DNA of 64,000 nucleotides, taken from assembly GCA_963402885.1 (NCBI GenBank), contig OY727095.1:21643001-21707000 (forward strand), written 5' to 3'. A program made the position numbers and the translations under genes. Below, one piece after another: positions 21,010 through 32,233 of the stretch. This stretch comes from Antedon bifida. Its lineage: Eukaryota; Echinodermata; Crinoidea; Comatulida; Antedonidae. The notes beneath the pieces are model-generated. The model was not told the origin of the DNA. It did no database searches and saw only the letters and a list, made by a program, of their open reading frames with translations. Position 1 is the stretch's first letter. Every line of letters starts with the position of its first letter.

Positions 21010-24000
21010 ATGGAAAAGCATGTTATAAATCTAAATTACTTGTGTCGTATATGTGGGAACAGGCTAAAACCTTATGCCTCCAGACAAGGAGCCAAGGAAA
21101 TCAGGCAGTTTGCTTGTTCCAACTTTCAACCACAATTTTCAACTGCTTTAAACATCAACATTTTGCAAGATATTGATGGTGTTCACCCCAAGTATTTCTG
21201 TCTGCTGTGCATGGGATATTTGCAAAAAAACAAACCATGCAATGTAACCCAGTGGCAACCCCATCATAGAACAGGCGACTGTAGTACATGTGCCCAATTT
21301 GAGACACAGAAAAGTGGCGGTAGACCGAAGAAGAAGAAAAGAGGTTTAGCAACTGAAAGCTATAAAATAAAACATGCAACTACCGTTGCAGTGGAAACAC
21401 ATTTTAAAAACTTAAAGCCTCCGTTTCTTCAGCCAATTTCTGGCTCCTTTCATGCTTCAAGTTCACTTGATAATTTTAAATGTGGTATTTGTAAACTTGT
21501 TTCGTCTTTTCCTGTGGTTACATCTTGCCATCACGTTATGTGCAAGTCCTGCATTCAACCGTTGTATATGGATTGTGATACTGTCCAATGTTCTGTATGT
21601 AATGTACCTGTGCATTTTTCATGTATTAACGATGTTCTGTCAATCTTTGCTGAATGTTATCTGTCTGTTCCTGTTGTATGTAAAAGATGTCGTACTGTAG
21701 TGAAATGTAAATGTATCAGTGACCATGTATGCCTGCCAGACCACTGTTATCTATCATCGCCAACTAACGTAACATCAACGCCAGGACTCCTCGTGATCAA
21801 TTACAACAAACGAACCAAATAGATGACATATTAAACCATCCACTTGGTACTCCAGTAACGCCACTGATGGAGGAAGTTGGTCTACACATCCTAAAAGCAA
21901 AATTGAAACAGTCGAACAACAACACAACTGAGTTTAGTGTTAAAGGAAAGGTACTTTTTTAATGGTTATTACTGTATAATCAAATTGTTAATTATTACAA
22001 AAAACTTAAAACTTAAATTCAATAAAAACTAACAAGTTTACTTAATTTTATTACTAAAAATAACACCAACTATAGAAATGTATTACCTTTTTTCAAAAAC
22101 CAGAAACTAAAAACAATGGCGATGCCGATACCACGAAAAAGCTCATCTGATGCAGGCTGGAGAACTGTTCACAACAGAAGTAAATTCATCGATGATGTAC
22201 GGTCGGCAGTAAGTGGAGGAGATTCAGAAGCTCAAAGAGTTGATGAGTTTTCTCAATTTAAAAGTCCGATACGTCTTCCAACTGGTGATTTGCTATCTTT
22301 AAAAACAAATCTTGGCCTAACATGGAAAAAAAACAGAGAACTGAAATGGTAAATAACAAATCAACATTCTGCAGTATCTGAATCGAACACCCTCAACATT
22401 ATAGTTTTTAATATTTTATTTTTTTTTTAAAGCTGGCTAAAAAAATATGGTGTCAGCACAGAATGCGAGGCAAAAATGAGGCACCAAAAAAACATCATCA
22501 TTAACGACAACATCATTTCTGAATACGTCCCTATGGCACATTCCTGCAATGACACAGGGGATACAATCATCCAAAAAACTGCATGTGTTTCTGTTGCAAG
22601 TCTCAACAAAAAAATCTGCCAGCAATATGATGAACTAGAAAAGTAGGTTTTTTATTTGCTTTCATTAACAGATTTAATTTAATTACTGAATTTTAAAAAA
22701 TGAATCAAATAAATATCAATACCTTTTACAGATTAAATCTTCTAACATGGCACGATGGCCACATCCCATCAGATGAGATGTGGGTAAAGATCGGAGGGGA
22801 CAAGGGTGGTGGAAATTTCAAGCAGATGCTTCAGCTTTGCCATGTACCACGCCCCAATGCCCAAAATAATACAATCATCATCAATTGCTTTGAGGCCACC
22901 GATTCCAGTTTTAATTTAAGAACTGGCCTCAAGGATATCTTGCCTCAACTCGAAGAGCTGCAAAATTCCACATTAAGGTAAATATACCATTTATCTGTAA
23001 AATTAAAATATTGCACAAAATTGTACAAATATATTTGTGTAAATTAAGACAAATTATTAACTGGCTTCATTTTCTTAATAGGGGAAAACAAGTCAAAGTG
23101 TTCGTATTCGGTGACTACGAGTATTTGGCTCGTATATATGGCCTAACGGGTGCAAACGGTAAACAAACAATATATGTATTACAGGTACAGTACTGCAATT
23201 ATTAGCAATTAATAAATGATGGATATTTGAAAGCAAATGTGTATTAAATTTTGTTTTAAAGGACGACATTACTGCTTGTGGTGCCATGTAACCAAAAAAC
23301 ACAAATCCCAACTCCCAAGGACATTGGACACTCTGAAGAAAGACTTGGACAGGTTCAGAGAGGCTGGTGGTAATATTTCAAAAGCAAAGAACTACAATAA
23401 TGTAATTGCCCGCCCTTTGATACAAGTTCCCATTGACCATGTAGGTATTAAAACATTATTTTCTAAAAGCTTGCATGACTCTTAAATTTCATAAAACAAG
23501 GTAATTATTTTGCTCCCACACTTTTTTAAATAGGTATGTCCTCCTGGCTTACATATAAGCCTAGGCTTATATTTAAAAAACTTCAACAGTCTGGAGTCAG
23601 CTTGCCAGCAACTGGACGACATCATTTTAAAGTCTACTGATAGTGCATTGCTTCAAAACAGTCTCGAAACTCCTACCAATATCCCCACATTCTTAAAGCA
23701 CGTTGCCATGTCAAATCAAATCAAAGACCTAGAAAACAAGGCAGAAGACATACGCAATGGAATAGACCAACTTAAAGATTACTTAAGTGTCTTTATGCTA
23801 TTGGGTGACACCAGTGGAACAACTGAGAGTATAATTAGCGAGATTCAAAGCCAAGAGGCACAAGAGGCACAAGTTGTAAGTTTAAATCAGACAATTAGAA
23901 AACATTTCTATACAGGTGGCATTTTTCCTTAGAATTATTTTATTTTCTAACAATATATTTATTGGTTTTAGAGAGCTGAAGCAGTCCATATTTCTAAAGA

Positions 24001-25067
24001 CTTACCTGAAGTGAGAAAAGGGCCTTTGGTGGCAAAACTTGATGATGTGCTGAAATCCTTCAGGGTTAACAGACAGGCATATCACGGCAAATCGTTTGTC
24101 GGTAACCATATTCATAAGTGCTGCAAGGTATTTCATTTATGTTATATAATTATAGTAATGTCATTGTCATTTGACTTTTATACTATACTATTCATTTTAT
24201 CATTGAATTATTTACTTTCAGCCTGAAAATATCAAAACACTTATGACAAAAATATGCAAGACTGCAATAGAACTCAGCCCAGAAATTAAAGAGAATGTTG
24301 TCAGTGTCACAACAAAATATGGAAGATTATTTAATTTGTTTGGGAACTGCCACAGGCAATACAATTGTGCCTCATTTTTCACAGAGGAGATGATATTGAA
24401 GCTTGGTAAAATCAATACTTATTATTTTTCTACTAAAATCTCAACTTCAGCTGCTCCACTAAATTCTTCGATGAGTTTCTTTCAGCACCAACAATATTTT
24501 TGTAAATATATTGAGTTAAATTTGCCTGGATGTCTGGCCTGTCTCTCTAGCCTATCTGTCTGGCCTGTATCTCTAGCCTGTCTGTCTGTCTAGCCTGATA
24601 GCCTGTCTGTCTAACCTGTCTAGCCTGTCTGTCTAACCTGTCTAGCCTGTCTAACCTGTCTAGCCTGTCTGTCTGTCTAGCCTGTCTATCTAGCCTGTCT
24701 GTCTATCTAGCCTGTCTGTCTATCTAGCCTGTCTGTCTATCTAGCCTGTCTGTCTATCTATTACATTTTTTTTTTTGTCTCTGAAGAATCAGACATTGAA
24801 GATTATGTGCAGTTCTTTCGGAAACACTTTCAAGAAACAGAGCCTCCCAAGATGCACATTCTGGAAGAACATGTGTCTGAATGGATAAGAAGATGGAAGT
24901 TCGGATTGGGATTCCATGGAGAGCAGGGAGGGGAGAGCATGCACGCTCAGCTTAACACCCTCAAGTCCAACATCCGTGGATTCAACGATGACCTTGGTAT
25001 TCTGACCAGTGCAATGAAGGAACATTGGGTGAAGACATCGCCATCCATGTTGGCAGCCAAACCCTAA
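21010..25067 (+). pseudogene. RAG1-N-terminal-like DDE transposase gene (N-RAG-TP type), frameshifted left copy
   Basis: The coding exons I infer are 21010-21950, 22104-22348, 22433-22642, 22732-22977, 23082-23158, 23262-23440, 23534-23875, 23972-24127, 24222-24405 and 24787-25067, all bounded by GT-AG and consistent in phase. A one-base loss near 21783 relative to the right arm shifts the first coding exon, which would end the protein early at residue 270. The rest is open and near-identical to the right copy. The domain content is described under 35918-39958. An upstream ATG-less TTG is in frame, but the ATG at 21010 is the plausible start. This copy probably cannot make a full transposase. 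Confidence 0.85.
24530..24762. repeat. CTGTCTGTCTAGC microsatellite in last intron, left arm
   Basis: A degenerate array of CTGT, CTAGC and CTATCTAGC units lies within the last intron of the transposase gene, ending in poly-T shortly before the acceptor at 24785-24786. It differs in length from the right arm by about 18 bp. Confidence 0.95.
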
Positions 25068-25097
25068 AGAAAAAAAAAAAAAAACTCAAACCAAACA

Positions 25098-25103
25098 AAC
25101 TTT

Positions 25104-25141
<38 letters not shown>

Positions 25142-25371
25142 ATATTTAATGAGGGTGATCCATCCAGCAATTGCTGATCATTAGGGACCCTCAGAGGTTC
25201 ACAATACAAACATATACACAAGATGCTCTACATAAACAAAGTCTTATTACAAGTCTTTGGGAGTGGAGTTGTAATTTGGTCCTTAGAAAAAATCCTGACA
25301 TGTGACGGGACTTGAACCCAGGACCCTTGGAGTGGCAGCCAAGCATCATAACCACCAAGCCACAACTCCAC
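25098..25371 (-). mobile_element. tRNA-derived SINE, left arm only
   Basis: On the minus strand the element starts at about 25371 with a tRNA-like head: an A-box-like TGGCTTGGTGGT (25362-25351) and a B-box GGGTTCAAGTCCC (25317-25305). It ends in a poly(A) tract (poly-T at 25101-25138 on the plus strand). The right arm has no such insertion and reads straight through the hairpin repeats, so the SINE landed inside one hairpin copy of the left arm. Target duplications are short and unclear (perhaps CTTTTC/CTTC). Confidence 0.85.
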
Positions 25372-25457
25372 TTCAGGGCTACCTCAAACCAAACAGCCCT
25401 TTTCAGGGCTACCACAAACCGCAAACAATCTCAAACCAAACAGCCCTTTTCAGGGCT
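25372..25457 (+). terminator. Histone-type 3' hairpins after the transposase gene, left arm
   Basis: Two complete 16-base hairpins AGCCCTTTTCAGGGCT (25395-25410 and 25442-25457) each have a six-base-pair stem, a TTTC loop and a following ACC, the layout of replication-dependent histone mRNA 3' ends. A third was split by the SINE, leaving TTCAGGGCTACC at 25372-25383. After the last comes ACCGAAAGAGATTG, similar to a purine-rich histone downstream element. They lie on the sense strand of the transposase gene, 300-390 bp after its stop because of the SINE. Confidence 0.6.
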
Positions 25458-25614
25458 ACCCAAAAACCGAAAGAGATTGTTAAGCAATAGTGTGTATTTA
25501 TTATGTGTTCACAACAATGCAATGTACTAGTACTACTACTACTGAACAAATGCAATTCAACCACTTACACAATAGATATAATTCGACAATAGCTGCTAAA
25601 TCCTAGTACTATAC

Positions 25615-25794
25615 CTAGGCAACCCTCACTGCAGCCTCTTTATTAACATCACTAAAATAAAGGTAAGTGTCTGTGGCAACAAATATTCCTCTTGAGGTGA
25701 TGTTTTCGTGAATGATTGTATTGGTTTGGAACTGAATCGGTTGACGGGTTGTCACTAGGGTAGTTAGTACTAGTAGTAGAAGATATAAGAAATT
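25615..25794 (-). CDS. Opposite-strand frame with hydrophobic leader, left arm
   Basis: This is a minus-strand frame of about 59 residues: LYLLLLVLTTLVTT, a signal-peptide-like stretch, then IQFQTNTIIHENITSRGIFV and TDTYLYFSDVNKEAA. It is preceded by a TTTTCTAG acceptor-like site and a possible upstream exon near 25985-26060. No ATG is in frame, so the start would be in an earlier exon. It converges on the transposase gene. No family is recognised. Identical in the right arm. Confidence 0.25.
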   Translation of the reverse strand, partial: NFLYLLLLVLTTLVTTRQPIQFQTNTIIHENITSRGIFVATDTYLYFSDVNKEAAVRVA

Positions 25795-26470
25795 TTATTT
25801 GGTCCACTAGAAAATAGAAAGGATACTGTTTGTTCAACACCACAACCATCTGTTTAACATTATAGCAAATTATATATTGTTCCCTGAAACACAACCAAAT
25901 TATTTTATTTACATACAATACATAAAACAATTTTAAACGAAAATAATAATAAGCAAAATAAATTACATTTATAAAATTACCTTTCTACAAAATGGTACAG
26001 TCCAAAGTTGCTTTTTAACCGAAGCTACGCATGCGCGTTAGTGCCGCATGGAACGTACCATTTAAAATAGGGTTAGTAATAAAACCAATTTAATTTAAAA
26101 AATCAAATAAATGAAAAAAATAAAATTTAGAAGATCCGAAATGCATAAATTATCATTAAATACTTATTTGACACATTTTGGAAAGTAGAAATGTTCAATA
26201 TTATATGAATTTCTACTATTTTTCTTCATAAAATGTAATTATTTACTCAAATTATTTTCCAGCATGGGCGATATCGTCGACCATGAGTCGACCATGTGGC
26301 TTCAATTTCAAATAGTTGTTGACTATAAATTCAACAATTCAACGTAAACATTTATTTTCTTTCTTTCAATCAATAATAAAACAAATGAATAAGGTATTAA
26401 AAAAGTAAGTACGAGTTTCAAATAATACATTTCATGAATATAATATATAAACACGACAGGCAAATAAAGC
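25795..26470. other. Gene-poor stretch outside the Merlin element, left arm
   Basis: AT-rich apart from a short CpG-containing stretch near 26020-26060 that may be a promoter for the opposite-strand frame. Also contains a GTCGACCATGAGTCGACC near-palindrome at 26276-26295, which is altered in the right arm. No gene seen. Confidence 0.45.
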
Positions 26471-27055
26471 GGATCAACCTGAGTTTTCGGCATGTATTGA
26501 ATATAGGACTATTCCATTATTATTTATAGGGGTGTTAGTCAATATGTTGGGTTGGGTGTGTCAGGCTTGTTGAGGCTTCTATTGTTTGTGTCATTGTGCC
26601 AATTGTTTTGTATTTCACTGTGTTTGAGAAAAACAAACAAAAAACTGCTGCTGTAGTTAGCCTATAGCTTTTATTATGTGTCTGTAAATTATATCGTATT
26701 TTACACTATATAGGCCCTAACATGTTTTTTTAATCAACAGTTAAATCAAGTAGCCTCTACAAATAACAAGAAAAGATCAAGAAAAAGATTCATATACATA
26801 CATTTTAATCGTATTTAATTTATGTTTTAATTTATATAAAATATCCAATTTATATTTTAATTTATATAAATACATCCATGTTTGTTTTTTTCTCAACAGT
26901 TGAATCAAATAGCCTCTACAAACAACAAGAAAAAAATCGATAGATCGAAAAATACATTCTTCAAACTTTATTCAAATATAAGGCACAAGAACTTTAACAT
27001 TATTTAATAAGGCACAAGGAACATATACTATTTTAACTTACTTAATCTGTTTAAT

Positions 27056-27246
27056 TTATATTATGCCATATCTTTCTCGCCACATAAATTCGTCAAGGTA
27101 TTCCGGTAACCATTCCCATTTACACCCATTCTTTTTAACTTTAATTTTTCACGATTCCAGTAGGATTCTATGTTTTGAGTGTGGACTCCTGTTATTGGAT
27201 CAACAAAATTCTTACTGTGGTTTACTGTTAAGTGTCCATCTACCAC
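27056..27246 (-). pseudogene. ISXO2/IS1595-like (Merlin) transposase C-terminal relic, copy A
   Basis: The frame gives HLTVNHSKNFVDPITGVHTQ followed by IESYWNREKLKLKRMG, the conserved end of the ISXO2-like DDE domain (NHS..FVDP.TG.HTN.IE..W). After a one-base frame change it continues CKWEWLPEYLDEFMWRERYG and stops, the usual C-terminus. The N-terminal two thirds are absent. Confidence 0.8.
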
Positions 27247-27785
27247 ATCCAGGTCCTGTACTCTGGAATAAACCTTCCATTTATTTGATGGTCATTTTAA
27301 TATAAGGCATATTTTGATGATTGTAACATCCACATTAATTATTTAATGATCAAGCATAGATGGTAGGTCTAATTTTAATAGATTGGTTTTTTAAAGATTT
27401 TCGATTGATTGTAAATATCAATATCAATTACTTAAATATTTTATATTGAAATAGGTGATAAACAAATTTTAATAGAAGACGTACTTTGAAGATTGAAAAC
27501 ATCTATGTAATATACTGTAGGCAGAGATTTATAAAAAATGTTGTTTATTTAAAAAAAAGAAACGTTACAGAGAATCCCAGATCAAGTTCAGATACAATGA
27601 ACATTGTAGGGAACATACTGTAAGAACATGACAGAAACAAGATATTTAGACAAGTAGAAAAAGAAACATTATAATTGAGTTTGTTATTGTTATAAGTTAT
27701 TGAAATAAGATTATTGGCATGTATTTATTTTGTCTGTATGGTATTTATATTTTTGTAATATTTTGTTTGGTTGGAATTCACTGAA

Positions 27786-28290
27786 TCTTTTACAGTAATT
27801 TATTAATAACAGTACCTGTGATTTTACATTACCATTGACCATTGAAATTGACAGTAATTTTAATGTAGATTTACAGTTATTTATCAACATTACTCTTGAT
27901 TCTACATTATGGTAGACCACTTCCTTTGAAATCAACAGTAATTTTACTGTAGTTTTACAGTAATTTATTTATGGCCGGTACCCGTGATTTTACGTTATTG
28001 ATGACAAACAGACTTTCAGATTAACAGTAATATACTGTAGTAATTTATTAGAAACAGTACCTGTGATTTTACGTTATAGTTGACATCCGACTTTCAAGTT
28101 AACAGTAATTTACTGTAGTTTTAGAGTAATTTATTTTCAACAGTACCTGTGATTCTACATTACGGTAGACAACCGACTTTATGACCAACAATTTACTGTA
28201 GTTTTACAGTAATTTATTTTCAACAGTACCTGTAATTCTACATTACGGTAAATTACTGGCGTCCAGATTGCCAGTAATTTACCGTTTTTT
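27786..28290. repeat. About 95-bp degenerate repeats inside Merlin copy A
   Basis: Five to six units carrying TTTACAGTAATTTATT, an ACAGTACCTGTGATT and a TACATTAC/TACGTTA motif, spaced about 75-120 bp. Many units contain the small palindrome TACAGTAATTTACTGTA in variants. The equivalents are 32966-33470 (copy B) and 62520-63024 (copy C). Confidence 0.8.
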
Positions 28291-30089
28291 TATAAGAATT
28301 TTTTTAACAGTGTAGGCCCTATATATCTTGTACTGGGGAAGGGTTAGTGTGTGTTGCATGAGAGAAAGCTCTGCAATTTTATTTCTGACTATTTTAGTTT
28401 TTGTGTCAGGATCAGCTGGAGAGAGAACCTCACAAACATATTGCTAACTCATTGAGTTGAACCAAACATGACACTACTAAATAACACTTAAAACTGGGTC
28501 GATGAAATAAAACATATACAGGTATACCTTAAATTAAATATGTTACACAATGTATGTTTTGCTTAATCTTATGCCTTTAGTGTACTGAATTTTTTAAAGT
28601 CATAAACGGTTGAGAAAAAAACAAACATGGATGTATTTATATATATTGTTTTTCTAGCTGTTTTACTTTATCGTTTTGATTTAGCTTTTCGTTTTTTTTT
28701 TGTATCTCTATTGAGATCCAGCCACTGATACCCACATCATTGTCATTGTTTCATTAATTTGCCTTTGGATTTATATAAATTAAAACATAAATTAAATAAG
28801 TTCTTTGTATGTTTTCTCTTTATTGTGAATAACGTTTGAATGTATTTTTTCTTGTTATTTGTAAGAGGCTATATAACTTGATTCGGCTGTTGAGAAAAAA
28901 AAACAATACTGTATTACATGAAATGTAAAATAAAACATGATATGATTTAACTGTTGATGGCCTATAACATAACATGTTAGGGCCTATATAGTGTAAAATA
29001 CGATATAATTTACAGACACATAATAAAAGCTATAGGCTAACTACAGCAGCAGTTTTTTGTTTGTTTTTCTCAAACACAGTGAAATACAAAACAATTGGCA
29101 CAATGACACGAACAATAGAAGCCTCAACAAGCCTGGCACACCCAACGGTGTGTGACCGAAACGGCCGCCGACTGAAACGGCCGCCAACATTTTCTATGGG
29201 ACGCCAATACCGCCGCAGCTAACAAGCCAATGCAGTATTATAAACGTACAGTAAAGCCTATGAAACCATGATGGAGAAAAAAAATAAATGAAACCAACCA
29301 ATTATTATGTTTAAGAATAAAATCAAAGAATAAACGTATTTTTTAGTTAAGTTTTTATAAAAATAATGTTTATTATAATAATTCACCATTCTAAGCGCAA
29401 TATAAATTTATTTAACGTATTCAAACAAATACTGTATCAATTATTGAAGTTAAAATAGGCAAAACAAATACAAACGTACTGTAATAATATTAATATATGT
29501 TATGTAGTAAAGCTATTTATATTGTTCAAAGAATCAAAGAATAAACGTATTTTTTAGTTACGTTTTTATAAAAATAATGTTTATTATAATAATTCACCAT
29601 TCTAAGCGCAATATAAATTTATTTAACGTATTCAAACAAATACTGTATCAATTATTGAAGTTGAAATAGGCAAAACAAATACAAACGTACTGTAATAATA
29701 TTAATATATGTTATGTAGTAAAGATATTTATATTGTTACTTATTAGGTCTATAGTAAATTCAATAACATATGAAATTGTGGAATAATATTCAAACATTCT
29801 AACGTGCAAATAAAGCACTTTAAATGAAGTTGTGTCCTATTGTTTTACTATTATGTGTATCAACAACACCTTCGCGGGGCTAATTGTTTTGAATTTATGT
29901 TAGATGTTAGCGCATTAACCGCGCCTAGTCACATTATCTGTGGAGCTCCGCGTATCGGCGTCATCTAACATTACATAAAGACAATAATCTATTATTTGCA
30001 CAGAAATGCCACGCACTTTTTGGTGCTTGCGTTTTCCTTTAAAATGGAGTTTTTTCCAATTGAACATTACTTTTTATCAAATTATCAAC

Positions 30090-30452
30090 ATGAACGCTTG
30101 TATCGAATGCCAACAACCTGTTATCGAGAATCAAGAAGGACTGCTATGTGAGGAGTGTGATAGATGGCAACATCGCGAGTGTGATAGTGGAGTGACGCGA
30201 GCAGAGTATTTAAGAGGAGTGGAGAATGGTTATATTGAATGGAGTTGCCGACAATGTTCTGAAAATGATCAACCGATGCCAGATGAAATCGATGTGTTTG
30301 CCGCCGACCTGGGACAGTTTGTTGAGCCAGAAGTACATCAGGAAGTCGAGATGGAGAATCCTTATCCACAGCCGAATCCTGTGGCAGGAAATGACGACGA
30401 GAGTGACGAAATCCAGTACGTAGTGGAGGAAGGCACATCGGCGAAAGGAAAG
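30090..30452 (+). CDS. PHD-like zinc-finger first exon, Mutator-like transposon type, left
   Basis: From the ATG at 30090 the exon encodes MNACIECQQPVIENQEGLLC, then ECDRWQHREC and a WSCRQC end. The C4HC3-like ligands are C4, C7, C20, C23, H28, C31 and two cysteines of WSCRQC. An acidic tail follows, and the exon ends at a GTAAGG donor (30453). Such an N-terminal finger with a TRAEYLRGVENG-like linker is, from memory, typical of invertebrate proteins carrying a MULE transposase domain. The remaining exons are absent. An in-frame upstream ATG at 30006 adds 28 hydrophobic residues and is less likely to be used. Confidence 0.55.
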
Positions 30453-30657
30453 GTAAGGGTGTATTTTATATAGCTCTTTTCATAGTTCAGAATTTATTTT
30501 TGTTATTCATATCATTCATCTTTTATTTCGGAAAAAAAAGTAGATCCGTCAAGGATATAAAAGGAATTGATTTAATTTACATTCTTATTGTTATTTTAAA
30601 TAATTATACCGTATTAGATAGTATTTGTTTCAGTGCTTATACATGTACATATATACA
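30333..30657. other. Spacer at palindrome axis
   Basis: These 325 bases are the only unpaired sequence between the arms. They hold the end of the left PHD-like exon (to 30452), its GT donor and the start of an intron. The right-arm copy of the exon breaks off where it meets this intron sequence, so the axis lies inside a gene. The short spacer would allow intrastrand cruciform or hairpin formation. Confidence 0.9.
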
Positions 30658-30658
30658 T

Positions 30659-30900
30659 TCTGGCTCAACAAACTGTCCCAGGTCGGCGGCAAACACATCG
30701 ATTTCATCTGGCATCGGTTGATCATTTTCAGAACATTGTCGGCAACTCCATTCAATATAACCATTCTCCACTCCTCTTAAATACTCTGCTCGCGTCACTC
30801 CACTATCACACTCGCGATGTTGCCATCTATCACACTCCTCACATAGCAGTCCTTCTTGATTCTCGATAACAGGTTGTTGGCATTCGATACAAGCGTTCAT
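30659..30900 (-). pseudogene. PHD-like zinc-finger exon, truncated right copy
   Basis: Inverted copy of the exon at 30090, identical through the finger to GQFVEPE, where homology ends at the palindrome spacer. The frame then runs into intron-derived sequence and stops. It cannot splice as the left copy could. Confidence 0.6.
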
Positions 30901-31841
30901 GTTGATAATTTGATAAAAAGTAATGTTCAATTGGAAAAAACTCCATTTTAAAGGAAAACGCAAGCACCAAAAAGTGCGTGGCATTTCTGTGCAAATAATA
31001 GATTATTGTCTTTATGTAATGTTAGATGACGCCGATACGCGGAGCTCCACAGATAATGTGACTAGGCGCGGTTAATGCGCTAACATCTAACATAAATTCA
31101 AAACAATTAGCCCCGCGAAGGTGTTGTTGATACACATAATAGTAAAACAATAGGACACAACTTCATTTAAAGTGCTTTATTTGCACGTTAGAATGTTTGA
31201 ATATTATTCCACAATTTCATATGTTATTGAATTTACTATAGACCTAATAAGTAACAATATAAATATCTTTACTACATAACATATATTAATATTATTACAG
31301 TACGTTTGTATTTGTTTTGCCTATTTCAACTTCAATAATTGATACAGTATTTGTTTGAATACGTTAAATAAATTTATATTGCGCTTAGAATGGTGAATTA
31401 TTATAATAAACATTATTTTTATAAAAACGTAACTAAAAAATACGTTTATTCTTTGATTCTTTGAACAATATAAATAGCTTTACTACATAACATATATTAA
31501 TATTATTACAGTACGTTTGTATTTGTTTTGCCTATTTTAACTTCAATAATTGATACAGTATTTGTTTGAATACGTTAAATAAATTTATATTGCGCTTAGA
31601 ATGGTGAATTATTATAATAAACATTATTTTTATAAAAACTTAACTAAAAAATACGTTTATTCTTTGATTTTATTCTTAAACATATATTGGTTGGTTTCAT
31701 TTATTTTTTTTCTCCATCATGGTTTCATAGGCTTTACTGTACGTTTATAATACTGCATTGGCTTGTTAGCTGCGGCGGTATTGGCGTCCCATAGAAAATG
31801 TTGGCGGCCGTTTCAGTCGGCGGCCGTTTCGGTCACACACC

Positions 31842-32233
31842 GTCACTACTGCGTCCATCTTCTTGCAACCACGCCGTAAAATCATTCTTTCAAAACTGGC
31901 GCGATTGCATGCTGACAGACACTGTAAAATGTTTTTCAGTCATAATTATTGTAAACCGTATTCATGTCAATAGATATAGATATCAACCATTAAAAAGCTT
32001 GAAGACATTCGGTGATTAGGCACAAAACTGCAAGTTACATATTCCTCCCTACTAGAGGTACCGCACCACCACCACCACACAACAACACACACACGCGGGC
32101 TCAGCTGCTGCATTTGACCACCACACCACGGCGGGCGGCAATTGTGTTTGAGTCGTCCACAACAACACATCAAACAAGAAGTCTAGGCCTATTCCCAATC
32201 ACGCACCGCGTACCCTGGAACATGACGAATTGG
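31842..32233. other. Right-side block beside the centre without left counterpart
   Basis: 31842-32056 is unmatched anywhere in the window and holds no gene. 32057-32233 is the 177-bp segment also seen at 20248-20424 (inverted) and, in part, at 63955-64000. It separates the fold-back element from Merlin copy B. Confidence 0.8.

Larger units (their letters stand above)
26471..29146. mobile_element. Merlin-like element copy A, inner end missing
   Basis: Begins GGATCAACCTGAGTTTTCGG and matches copies B and C. It carries the decayed ISXO2-like transposase tail and the 95-bp repeats. The inner terminal repeat stops at CACACCCAAC (29146), about 75 bp before the true end, where the central fold-back element begins. 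Its outer flank (GCAAATAAAGC) is the same as that of copy B, so A and B are the same insertion copied with the arms. Confidence 0.85.
1..30332 (+). repeat. Left arm of giant inverted repeat
   Basis: The sequence from position 1 reappears in reverse complement ending at 53279, and correspondence can be followed inward to 30332/30658. Paired landmarks include the BEN frame, the tandem duplication, both ISL2EU-type genes, all transposase exons and the PHD-like exon. The coordinate sum of paired bases moves from 53280 at the edge to 60990 at the axis, because this arm has about 7.7 kb more sequence, mostly four left-only segments. The arm begins at the window edge, so its true outer end is unknown. 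Identity looks like 98-99% by eye, not measured. Confidence 0.96.
29147..31841. mobile_element. Fold-back element at palindrome centre, Mutator-like
   Basis: Two inverted copies of about 1.18 kb (29147-30332 and 30658-31841) start GGTGTGTGACCGAAACGGCC with a GGCCGCC-rich end. Each contains a 210-bp tandem repeat (from 29324 and 29535) and a PHD-like first exon. The outer flanks do not match: Merlin copy A on the left and unrelated sequence on the right, with no 9-bp duplication. Either this is a fold-back transposon whose flanks were rearranged, or the duplication axis happens to lie within a single element end. Confidence 0.6.

Noticed and set aside
24530..24762. Frame with repeated CLSSLSVWPVS residues (24243-24593 end)
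   Set aside because: It is an exon read through its donor into an intronic microsatellite.
25303..25362. tRNA gene on the minus strand
   Set aside because: It has A- and B-box-like blocks, but continues into a poly(A)-tailed body and is absent from the other arm, so it is a SINE head.
25281..25530. Frames with repeated LFRAT/QTALFRAT residues (also 35721-35960)
   Set aside because: They translate the hairpin repeats and SINE; no independent gene.
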